The translations under genes and the position numbers were made by a program. A stretch of 64,000 nucleotides of DNA from Lactarius indigo. Its lineage: Eukaryota; Basidiomycota; Agaricomycetes; Russulales; Russulaceae. Each line of letters opens with the position of its first letter. Within the stretch, counting starts at the first letter, position 1. This document shows positions 1 to 10,094 of the stretch, piece after piece. Location: NCBI GenBank assembly GCA_025766275.1, contig JAFKAC010000188.1:1-64000 (forward strand). The letters are read 5' to 3'. The notes beneath the pieces were generated by a model. That model ran no database searches. It was given only the letters and a program-made list of their open reading frames with translations, and had not been told where the DNA came from.

Positions 1-427
1 TATCAGGTGGACCCGACATTAGAGGGGAGAGTAGATCGTCGACTGGGTGAGCAAACGCAGCTGAAAAATTGATGGAGAGATATCGTATGTGGCGAATGTG
101 AGAGAGGGCAAGTCGCAAAGAATCAAGGAAGGCGTCGTTTGCGATGTCCCAAGAAGATATGGTGACTTGGACGGTCAAAGGAGCAGTTCGGGCGCGATGG
201 AGCATGAAGGCTGTCCATTCGGGTGGGTGAAAGAGGATGTTGGTCCATAAGAGAGAGCAATGAACAGCAGCGTTACGCCAAGCTCTACATACGTGGCTGA
301 CATGGAGGCAGGGGGGGGAATAAGGGCGTGGGTACTCGAGATCACGTACGAGGATGAAAATATCGGTGAGTAGACAGTCGGGCAGCCGGGAAATGGGTGC
401 AAGTGTGTTGTGGTAATGGTGGCTCAT
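1..427 (-). CDS. F-box protein with LRR-like tail (partial, C-terminus off window)
   Basis: Read on the minus strand from the ATG at 427, the frame stays open to the window edge (about 142 codons). After about ten residues comes an F-box with the core ISRLPDCLLTDIFILVRDLE, then VSHVCRAWRNAAVHCSLLWT, the usual mushroom F-box order (LPDELL..IF, then VSHVCR.WR..A, then LWT). It continues into a segment with HRARTAPLTVQV, typical of the start of the leucine-rich part. F-box proteins of this large agaricomycete family are thought to recruit substrates to SCF ubiquitin ligases; the substrate is unknown. A stop codon just before the ATG supports the start. A second, decayed copy lies at 1186-2677 in the same orientation. 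The rest of the gene lies left of the window, so whether it is intact overall cannot be told. Confidence 0.75.
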   Translation of the reverse strand, partial: MSHHYHNTLAPISRLPDCLLTDIFILVRDLEYPRPYSPPCLHVSHVCRAWRNAAVHCSLLWTNILFHPPEWTAFMLHRARTAPLTVQVTISSWDIANDAFLDSLRLALSHIRHIRYLSINFSAAFAHPVDDLLSPLMSGPPD

Positions 428-493
428 CTATAAGCGTGTTTACTCCTTCCGTCCGCGCGTCCGCTGGCTGTCTCCTCCCTAACCATGAGATAC

Positions 494-565
494 CATCATG
501 CTTACCCTCTTTTTCAGGAAAAGCCCCACCCACGACAATATTTTATCTTTGGCAGGGACCTACAG
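494..565 (+). pseudogene. Relic of a formin gene 5' end (duplicate of 2773-2845)
   Basis: The stretch around the words ttaccctctttttcaggaaa and cacgacaata aligns base for base, with scattered changes, to the first codons of the formin gene at 2773 (MDTLFGRKKS region). It sits at the same distance and in the same divergent orientation relative to the left F-box copy as the formin does relative to the right F-box copy. Similarity fades after about 565, so only the beginning of the gene was copied or survives. It has no open frame of its own. Confidence 0.6.
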
Positions 566-1185
566 TCCTCCCTGTATAACGCGGGTTTACCCTTCATAGA
601 TGGGCGGTCACTGGTTTAATGAGCTGGGAGGTTGGACTCGGAAGTGTCTCTTGACACGAATCTTACGTGGTTCAGGTAAGATAAGATCCGGCTCTAACTC
701 GAGAATTCCTTTGGATAACTTTTCGGTAGATGACGGTGTTACGCCGATGGTGGCAGATATAGTCCTCTGCTGATGACTCGGACTTTGCGCTTGTCAGTTC
801 GACTTTAATTTAGCTTAGCGCCGCGTCATGGCAACACACTTATCTGGCTCGTCGACCTAGTAGGGACAAGGTTCCATCTGTGCTACATGCTCGATAGAAG
901 CTGAAGTAGGGCCGAACGGGTCAACGCTGGGAACGAGAATTCCTGGGTATCTGCCGTGTATTTCCCTGCGCCGGCTTTGAGAGCTAGTGTTCCCTAGGGC
1001 GAAGTGTACACGCTTAATTACGGTGCGACAATAGCTCTAATGAAGTTGCTACAGTGACAGGAAATTCGTATCGTCACTCGAGCCGCCACATAACGGATCT
1101 ATGATAGTTTCAGTTTCAAGCGCAGAGTCTTTTGCCGCTCGAAATACGTCCACATATCAAATGCAAGTTTCACTGGAGAGTACAG
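566..1185. other. Intergenic stretch, no gene seen
   Basis: Between the formin relic and the end of the right-hand F-box copy no frame with recognisable content exists on either strand; only short random open frames are present. Confidence 0.5.
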
Positions 1186-2677
1186 TTAGTCCGAGTCATC
1201 GCTATCGTCTTCATCGCTCGATTCGTCGAACAACTCTTCAACACCCAGGTGTCGGGCTTGCCACTAGGCTCAACGATGTTCGGTGTTAAGCAATTCAAGG
1301 TGGCCAGTTGCTGGGGTGTGATATGACGCCTCTCAAGACTGATTTTCGGGATGGAAAATTGTAGTTGTTGTCGCAGGTCAAGGAACGCGTTCAAGTCGAA
1401 AAAAGTTGGTTATCCCCAAGAGGAAAAGAAAAGTGGGCGTGTTCAATCGTCAGGGAGGTAAGGTCGGGTAAGACGGAGTGTCGGGCCCGTTGGAAGTGGC
1501 AAAAACGAGGTGTGTGCTTCATGGAACGCGTTGACGAAGCCGTATATATCCTCCCGATAATTCGACTGTCTTGACGTGGGATAGACGGCGTATCACCTAA
1601 GCACTCAACGTTGTCTATGGCTCCCCCCTTGGAATATAAGGTGGCAGAGAGCCGCGTAACTCGCTAAGGGGTAGAACTGATAGGAGGCTTCCGAATCCCG
1701 GAGAAGTATCCACCCGATGAGAGGGGCGCCAAGTTAGGCCAAAGACATACCCAGCGCCTAAGAATCGACGCGATACGGGGGAGAAATGAACCACGATTCG
1801 GTTTTCGCGTTGCTGTTGTATATATCCGACATAGTGCATTTCTTGCTCATCGCACTCGCTAAATATAGATGATATGACGCTTGAGATGGGAGAGACTGCC
1901 AATGGGAGTTTGCGTAACGGCCAACGTGCTTCTACCTCGAGATGGACCTTCCTACAACGGGGCATAACAAAATAGCGCATGATGTTCGCACCATCCAGGA
2001 CGAAACCCGAAAGTGAGAAGCGTGACAAGTGTTCAAGCCCAACTGGCACGATATCTTGGGGTGAGGGGAGTGTCCTGATACTAGGGGGGAGCTCAGAAAT
2101 GCGTGAATAAGGTTAAGCGTCTCCGACTTGCTCATCGACTGAAGGATATAAATGATGTTGTCTATGGATGGACGCGAGGAAACAGGGGATGTCCCTGAGA
2201 ACCAAAGAGGTCAAATCGTCGATGGAGTAAAACGGTTTCCAGTCAATGTAACAGAAATACAGCTTCGATTTGCGCAGGTTCGGCGCATTCTTGAAGGGTG
2301 GAGAGAATGAACAGGTTGGCTAGAAAAGGATGATAATCGTAGCTCTTCTAAAATATCAGGCGGATCCGACTTTAAAGGGGAGAGTAGATCGTCTTAGGTC
2401 AGAGAACGTAGCCGAAAGACCAATGGAAAGTAATCGTATGTGGCGAATGCGAGAGATGGCAAGTCGTAGCGAATCAAGGAGGGCGGGTGAAAGAGGATGT
2501 TGGTCCATAACGAGAGCAGCGTTGCCACCAAGCTCTACATACGTGGCTGACATGGAGGGCAGGGGGGCGAATAAGGGCGTGCGTATTCGAGATCATGTAC
2601 GAGGATGAAAATATCGGTGAGCAAAGAGTCTGGCAACCGGGAAATGGGCACAAGTGTTTGTGGTAATGGTCGTTCAT
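1186..2677 (-). pseudogene. Decayed F-box/LRR protein gene (second copy)
   Basis: Minus-strand sequence from 2677 to 1186 carries, in different frames, all parts of a mushroom F-box protein. They are the F-box (ISRLPDSLLTDIFILVHDLE), the helix VSHVCRAW, a long LRR-like middle (for example LEHLSRFSLSGFVLDGANIM near 2030-1970) and the family's acidic end (ELFDESSDEDDSDDSD near 1230-1190). The ATG at 2677 is one base out of frame with the F-box, there is another shift before VSHVCRAW, about 90 bases present in the left copy are missing after it, and in-frame stops precede the acidic tail. The longest surviving piece is a 144-codon frame at 1615-2049. It lies divergently beside the formin gene. 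It is a pseudogene unless the indels are sequence errors. Confidence 0.75.
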
Positions 2678-2772
2678 CTATAAGCGTGTTGTCTCCTTCC
2701 GTCCGCTGGTTCACTCTCTCCTCGGCCCTACTTAACGGCCGCCACGACACAGTAACGACGACAGACACCCTC

Positions 2773-5700
2773 ATGGACACCCTCTTTGGCAGGAAAAAGT
2801 CCCGCCAACGACAATCCTCTATCACCGGTCAGGATTTACGCTCCGTTCCATACGACAGAGTCCTCCCAGGCCCCCCAATCGCAGTTGCCCGTCCAGCGGC
2901 GGCTGCCAACATCTCTGCACCAACCACGAACCCCACGCTTACTACCAATGGTACTGATCTCAACCTCCGTACATTGCAACGCACCAGAGCGGAACGAGAG
3001 CGTGCATACGCTGCAGCCAGCGCGCCCCTCCCGCGTTCCGGTTCACCGAGTTCATCTCTCGTAACCGACGAATCTTCCGTTTATCATAGCGAACCCCCCG
3101 ATTCCGTTTCTGTCCGCCAACCCCTTCGACGAACCGTAAACTTCGGCAGAGCGGAAGTTCTTCCGGCAGGCGAAGTCCTTCGAATCACGACTCCATTCAG
3201 GCCCCTCCCTCCCATCCCCCCACGCCATTATCCCACCCATTTCCTCCGCCGCCTCCGTGACTTTACGTCCCATGTCTTCCTCGTCCACCCGTTCTGACCA
3301 TCGTTCTTCGCGCTACACATTTCAGTCCGAATCACACTCATCTCACAGTCACCACCATTTCCCACATTTCCACAGGCATGGAACCATGGACGATTTCAAC
3401 TTCCCCCGGCCAGACAACGACGCGGAGATCGAGGCTTTATTCGAGAACATCGTAAGGACACGAGATCTAGGAAAGTTGCCGCCTCTCACTATCGACCAAA
3501 AATGGCACATGGTAGAAAGTGACGAGCGAATACGCTGGAGGGACGAAAAGACGAAGGCCAAGAAGGTCCCAGAACAAAGCCGGCCAGGCGGTTTCGAGGA
3601 AGGGTCTCCGGAGTGGTATCTCACTAAGTTTTTAGAGAATTCAATAACGCCCAAGGCGCTTCTGGTCTTCTGGTCTCATTGAGGGCCATGAGGTCTGGTG
3701 CGTTCTCAGTTTATCTCCCATGGGCACATCTAATGGATCGTTTGCCTTCGTCCGCTGCAGGTGGTTTCGACAGTTCGTTGCGATGCAGGTACCAGGGTAC
3801 TTGCTCTAAACGCTCTCGCGCATCAGTGGAAAGGGGATGCAAAGGTCAACCAGCTGGTTCCATTGTCTCGCTACGCTTTTATAACAACCTCATAGGACGG
3901 AAGCCGACCACCAACTAGAATACGAGGTCATCCGTTGCATAAAGCAAATTCTTAATTCTCAGGTATAGCCAACAAAAGTGCCATCGAGCAATGTTCTAAC
4001 CTACATACCCCAGCACGCCACGAATGAGGCCCTCGGTCACAATCTCCTTGTTACACAAATTGCGTCCTCGCTGAACTCACCCCGCTTGGCTGTTAGAAAG
4101 CTTGTGGTTGAGCTCTTGACTTTCTTGGCATACCGGAACACTGAGGCTCTGAATCTTGTCACTGGGGCTTTGAAACCGTGAGCATCACCAACAATGCAGG
4201 AAACTCTCCCTATGCGTACTGGTTCGCGAATTTCGAAAAATCTATCTCTGGACGGGGAAAAATGGGGAGTCTAGTCGGCGCAAGTGAGGAAGTTCGAAGA
4301 AACGCTGCCACTGAGAGCAATATCAACGAGTACGCGGTACGTGTCGGTTGAACACGCCCTTGCTGTTTTCACTGAGTCGAATCCCAGTTAAGCAACCTGC
4401 TCCTTATCAATGGCATCCTCGAAAACACGGACGACCTGGACCTTCGCATTCACCATCACAGTCAAATGGCTACTGCTGGGTTGCGTCGAATAGTAGAGCT
4501 CTGTCGCGGCTTCAACTTTGAACAGTTGAACACGCAGTTGACTTGCACTACAAGAAACGATTGACAACGACGAGAAGGAACTACGCGAACGTCTAGGACC
4601 AGGAGGTTCTCAAAGACATGACTGACATAGGCGACGTTTATGCTGCACTCAAATCCGGACAGATAATTCGAGGGCGCACGACCATCTCCTCTCCATCCTC
4701 CAGCACCTCTTGATCATACGGGAGGACGGTCCCGGAATGGTGCAGTACTATCAGCTATTAGATTCCTTGGTCACGGATGTCGTCATGGATCATAAGCTCT
4801 CTGGCGCCGAACAACGCCTCGGGAAGTCAGTAGAGAGCGTCATCGCTCAGTTCAATGATGCCGACCAGCATCGGGTCGTGGAGGCAGAAGCTGCTAAGAT
4901 GCGTGCAGATCTTCGTCGTCTTGAACTGGAGAAGGAAGCTCTCGAAAGCGAGGTAAGAGCGGCGGCGACGGTCTTGTGGGTGTGCTCAAGGGCAAGATCG
5001 CGAGTCTGGAGGAGAAACTCCAGATTTCACGCGAGACGACTGCCCGATTGCAGACGCAGCTGGAGACGCAGAAGTCCAACTACGAGGAACAAATCACACA
5101 ACTCGAAGCCCAGATCATGGAGCTATTCCGGATGCTCAAAGAACTCGGCACCGACGGTGTGAGCAGAATCTTGGACAACGGCGGCGCCATGGACCGCAAA
5201 TCGCTCATGGCGACCTTGGAGAAACACATGCAAAGGGCCAAGACGATTCATATTCTCGAAGGTCGCGAGAAGGATCCTACGAAGAGGAAGCAGAGCAAGG
5301 GTGGCCAAGGCGATGACGAGAGTGAATCTGATGATCCAGACGCCACGCCTGGGAAGTCGAGGCTCAAGCGACAAACCCGCTCGAAGGGTCACCAGTCGGC
5401 GAAATCGGAACATGAAGCACCAAATGGACGAACATCGCAGTTCATGGATGCCGATGAAGCGGATGTGAAGGAGCAGATTCAACAGCAGCTAGCCGCCGGT
5501 GTGAGGATGGTAAGTGCTGATAAACCACCGGGCCGTGGGCGATCCTAATCCTGATATGTGTAGTACGCACCGAAGGACGGCAATGCCGCAAGTCCAAGAA
5601 GTCTCAATAAGTCTCCGCGACCTAAAGATCGCCGACTAGCTGACGAAGGCTCTCTCTCGAAAAGGGCGAAACCCACCTTATTTACCGACTCCAGGCGATC

Positions 5701-8298
5701 CTCTGATGATCCGGACCAGGAAAGCGATCGCGACCGCTCAATCCTCAGCGGAACCACCCTTACGGAGGAGTCCGCCACTTCCTCCATGGATGGAACTCGC
5801 GCCGGTTCCCTCGCAGAACAGCTCAGGCAAGCACCTCGCTTCTAAGCGTAGTCAGTTGTCGCCAGGACGGTGCCCAAGGCTCGCCCGATGATAGTATCGT
5901 AGCGCCTCCGCCTCCGCCACCTCCCCCGCCGCCGCCGCCACCGCCACCACCTCCGCCGCCAGGGATGCCAGGGCTCATGCCACCTCCCCCAGCCACCTCC
6001 ACCTCCACCACCTCCGAGGTTGGGTTTAATACTTACTGCAGCTTCAGGTGCACCGCCACCTCCACCCCCGCCTGGCATGGGTCAGGAATCATATTTGGGC
6101 TCCAACCCTAGCTCCGCACGCTCCTCGTTCCTTTTGGGAGCCAACATGAATGCTATGTCTGCCGCACGCAAAGATATGCCGATTACGCCTAATACGAAAA
6201 TGAAACAATTGCAATGGGACAAGTTACCTCACCAGCAAGTCTCCAGCACTTTGTGGAAGGAGGAAGAACCCTCCAAAGAAAAGGAAATGATTGCGAAAGT
6301 TATCCAATGATGGCATCTGGATGGAAATGGAGGAAGACTTCAAGGCTAAACAGCTGGTGATTAACCTTTTAGGTATGCTACTGTCTCTGAAAATTGCCAG
6401 CTGCATTCCCGTTGATTGCTTTTTGCTTACCGCTAGCACGCCAGAAACGTGCAGAATTGAAGAGCGTTCTCGATCCCCAAACCAAGAAACGAGTCGGTCA
6501 GTCCCCTTTCTATGCCGAGTATTTCATCCTTGTCCTGACACCTCCTAAGAAATCCTTGTCCAACGCGTCAAGAAGCTCGCTCCTGAGGAAATCGCCCAGG
6601 GAATCAAAGAATTTGATCCTGTGGTCTGCACCCAAGTCTTCCTCAGCGAGCTCAAGCGCGTAGTTCCTACCCCAGAACAGGTGAACGCAGATTCCGTACC
6701 GCGTGCTTCGTGAATAAATTTGCTGATACTGCTCGGGTTACAGGTCGGCAAGTTGAACATCTACCGGAACGCAGAGCCGGAGGAGTTAGCCGGTCCTACA
6801 TCCTGCAGACCGCCTCATGGTCAAGTTAATACAGATTGAGCGACTGGTTCCGCGTATTAATGGTATGCTCTACCGGATTTCGTTCGATGAACAGTGGGCG
6901 CTGCTTGACGATGTGCGTCTGTTTTCGCCCGTTACGTGAACTGTTCCTGAACCTTTGGTCGTAGAGTGCCCGAAAATTGTCGGAAGCTGGAAAGAGTCTC
7001 ATGAGTGCTAGCTGCTTCAAGGAGTTATTAAACGTGAGCACTTCGCTTTCCATTTATTCTGCACACCGACCGACCGTCTGCCATGTCTATAGCTTATTCT
7101 ACTTATCGGGAACTATATGAATGGAACCGGTATTAAAGGCGGAGCCTTTGGATTTAGGGTTAGCAGTATCAACAAAGTAAGTCACGCCTAACTGTTCTCT
7201 CAGAACCTGGCGTCTGACTGCTAGCTTTCTCAGCTTGTTGATACCAAGTCAGTGAATAATACCACGCTTTTGCATTTCCTCGAGCGCACAGTGGCAAAAC
7301 ATTTCCCCAGCATGGAGGTGTTCCTCGACGAGCTCAGTGCACCCGCAGAGGCATACCGAGGCATGTCCCTTCCTTGCATACTGTGGAGCGGATTGGTTGA
7401 CTTCTTTCAGTCAATCTCCAGGACGTCCGGAAAGGCCTCACAGAGCTCCGAGAGGGGCTCAGGTCGATTCGACAAGAACTCAACGAACATTTCTCTGAGG
7501 TTGAGCAGAACGACCGGTACTCCAAGCAGATGTGGGGCTTCGTGGGAAAGCGGCTAGGCAGATGGAAGACCTCGCCGACGATGTAAACGCAGCGGACACG
7601 TTGTTCACGGATGTGGTCAGATACTTTGGGGAGGACGACAAGAACATGTCATCTACGGAATTCTATGGGGTCTTCAAAACCTTCATAACGTCCTACCGAG
7701 TATGTTGATTTCACGAGTCGTACTTGTCCGGACTTCTGACAATGGGGATGGGAAACAGAAATGCCAGATCGAGAATAGAACGGTTGCCGAGGAGAGGCTC
7801 GCGATGGAGAAGAGGAAGCAAGCCGCCGAGGACGCTCGGTCAAATCGGAAGAGAGCGACGGAGGACACCCTTGCACAGGAAGCCGAGGACACGGCCGCTC
7901 TCGACAACCTGCTGGAGAAGCTACGAAACGGCGACAATATCGGACGGCGCGCCCGCCGAGCGCGTCCCAGTGCCACCAGCACGAGAGAACCGGCGTTGCC
8001 ACTTTCAGACAAGGAAGCACCACCCCCCATTTCGGTATTGGGGGCAGCGGACATTGCGCGCGGCATGCTGGAACAGCTCAAGACGAATGGATTCGTGTCG
8101 GAGACTTTTGGGCCTGTCTCGCCTACAACAGCGTCGGCACCCAGGCGGCGTCGATTACGGGCAGGCACCATGGCCGCAGCATTGGCTGCAGAGCTCGAGG
8201 CCGCAGGCAGCCTTCTGGGTAGTCCTGTGGGCAGCCCAGGGATGGCTGGCCTGGGGACATTTGAGGACGATGGCTCGGACACTGGAAGAGAGGACTGA
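2773..8298 (+). pseudogene. bni1: Formin (Bni1/SepA type), frame-broken copy
   Basis: Formins nucleate and elongate actin cables for polarised growth and septation. The order of a fungal formin is complete: N-terminus MDTLFGRKKSRQ at 2773; GBD/FH3 region 3390-4700 (MDDFNFPRP; YWFANFEKSISGRGKMGSLV); coiled coil 4780-5160 (ISRETTARLQTQLETQ); proline-rich FH1 at 5910-6080; FH2 from 6170 (MKQLQWDKLPHQQ) through IGNYMNGTGIKGGAFGF near 7110-7160; and an Arg/Glu-rich C-terminal tail to the stop at 8298. Introns are placed as expected. The reading frame is nevertheless broken by small indels near 3660, 4180, 4543, 4596, 4657, 4960, 5990, 6299, 6793 and 7545, which introns do not explain. Most other genes in the window read cleanly, so this is probably a decayed duplicate, or a locally inaccurate assembly of an essential gene. 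Confidence 0.8.
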
Positions 8299-8465
8299 TT
8301 TCTGAATCTACTGAATGTATCTCGTAGACACTTTTGCACGCCCCGTATACCTACTCTTGTAACGACTATCTTATCTATATTTTTCGTTGTAACCCCGTGA
8401 CAACAACCCGAAATACCAATGCCGCGTTGCGTGCTTGGTAACAACATCCCTTGATTCTGTCCCTC

Positions 8466-9627
8466 ATGTTTCTTCTTTCCACCAGCTTCGCTCTTTTCTT
8501 CCTGGGCTCCCTCGTTAATGCCCAGTCCAGCGACAATGCTATTGGTATCGCTGCCATTGAGGCCCATTTTACCGGTGCTGGTCTCGTTCCATCCCTTCTC
8601 ACGTCTTTCGACCCCTCGGCCATCATGACCGTCACTTTTTCTGGCGTTGGTGCCATCTCTCCAGGCCAGAACCTTACAAAAGACCGTGCGCATATTTCGC
8701 TTTTTTTTTCTGGCCATAGTTCATGACGGACGTTATTTGCAGAGGCGGCTCCGACCCCAGAAATCACCGTCGTTCCTGCAAACAGCACTGTGTCGCTTCA
8801 GGGCAACTATACCCTCCTGATGGCCGACGCCGACGTTGTTGGCACGGACGAGTCGGTCGGGCAGACGCGCCACTGGCTCGTCAACGGTGTCACCCTGACT
8901 GGTACGCACAAGTTTCCCCCGCACCAACACCGTGCTCTAATGACCATCTGCTTGCTGCACAGGCACTAATTCCTCGCTGAACGTGAGCACCGCCGCCGGC
9001 GTGGCGGTCACAGACTACGCTGGACCTGCTCCGCCAGAGGGCAGCGGACCACATCGGTGCGTGCTGACCTACCTTCTGCGGAGGGTTCTCTGCTTACTCA
9101 TGTGCGACTCGCCATTGCTACAGCTATGTGATCTTGCTGCTTCCGCAACCCTCGACGTTCTCGCCTCCGTCGAACCTGACCCAGCCCAACGTCGGCGTCT
9201 CCGTCTTCCACCTCACAGATTACATTTCGGTTTGTTTGTTTTTTTTTCACTTTTCATTGCGTGTGCTCACAAGCGTTCTCTCCAACGGTTTTAGACTAGC
9301 CATCTTGGTGCCCCTGTTGCGGTGCGTTGCGGCCTAGTTTATTGAGCGCCTTTTTTTTTTTTTTTTGTTTACGCTTGTCTTTTTTAGGGTATGTACTTCG
9401 ACGTCGAGCAGGGCACAGCAACCGCCACTCTGTCACCGACCTCGCCAGTGATCAGCTCGACGCTCAAGCCCGCCTCTTCGGGAACCTCGTCCACGTCCAG
9501 TGGCGCAAAGCCCTCTGGGTCGAGCTCTTCTTCTTCCAACGCCGCCATCGCAATTTGGGGTGGACACTCGGTTTTCGCGGTTCCAGCCGCGGTCTGCGTG
9601 CTCTTCGCTTCGTACTTGTGCCTGTGA
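8466..9627 (+). CDS. Secreted, GPI-anchored PEBP-like protein
   Basis: The protein starts with a signal peptide (MFLLSTSFALFFLGSLVNAQ). The mature part resembles fungal phosphatidylethanolamine-binding proteins: HWLVNGVTLTG, then a YAGPAPPEGSGPHRYV motif, which is the usual GP.P...HRY signature, then SHLGAPVAGMYFDVEQG. The end is Ser/Thr-rich and finishes with a hydrophobic segment (AVPAAVCVLFASYLCL), as in a GPI-anchor signal. About five short introns split it; one of the late ones (near 9230-9295) is T-rich and is followed by a tiny exon encoding SHLGAPVA and another T-rich intron. PEBP-like ectoproteins are abundant in wood- and litter-decay fungi; their ligand is not known. The upstream codon at 8451 is TTG, so the ATG at 8466 is the start. 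Confidence 0.8.
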
Positions 9628-10094
9628 TCTTGAGGAGCCGGCCGGCTCTCTAATTATATCCTTCATTAGTTACGGTGTGAACGTATCTGGACTTGATGTG
9701 CGTCTGGTCTGGTCTGTATGGACAAACACTGGCAAACTAGCTAGCTATTAGTTGAGGACATTGATACCATTTTTAAAAAATTCACTGTCAGATTACGCCT
9801 GCAAAGAGGCGACGTGGACGATTGTCCCTGAATTCGAATCGGTGGTGTTCAAAAGGTCAGATAATCACTTGAGCATGTCTGATTGTTCCGCAGAACAAAA
9901 CAATCTGAGAGGCACGGGACTCAGGATGCAGAACGATGGACATTAACGCTTGACTGTGGAACAAAGTCTGGCCCCGCAGGCAGCTGCCATACCACAATTC
10001 CATCTCTGAAGCCAGTAGACGGTGAACTAGTAAGCTATATTAACAGTATGCAAGCCACAAAGCAACAGCGCCCCCTCGACGACATAGTAACGCC
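9628..10094. other. Convergent intergenic region
   Basis: This lies between the 3' ends of the PEBP-like gene and the G-patch gene. No coding content is visible; it should hold both 3' UTRs. Confidence 0.6.

Noticed and set aside
5823..6078. Glycine-rich minus-strand frames
   Set aside because: They are the reverse of the proline codons of the formin FH1 region.
7683..8717. 344-codon minus-strand open frame
   Set aside because: It runs antisense across the end of the formin and the start of the PEBP-like gene, both of which have clear family motifs; its composition is that of a shadow frame.
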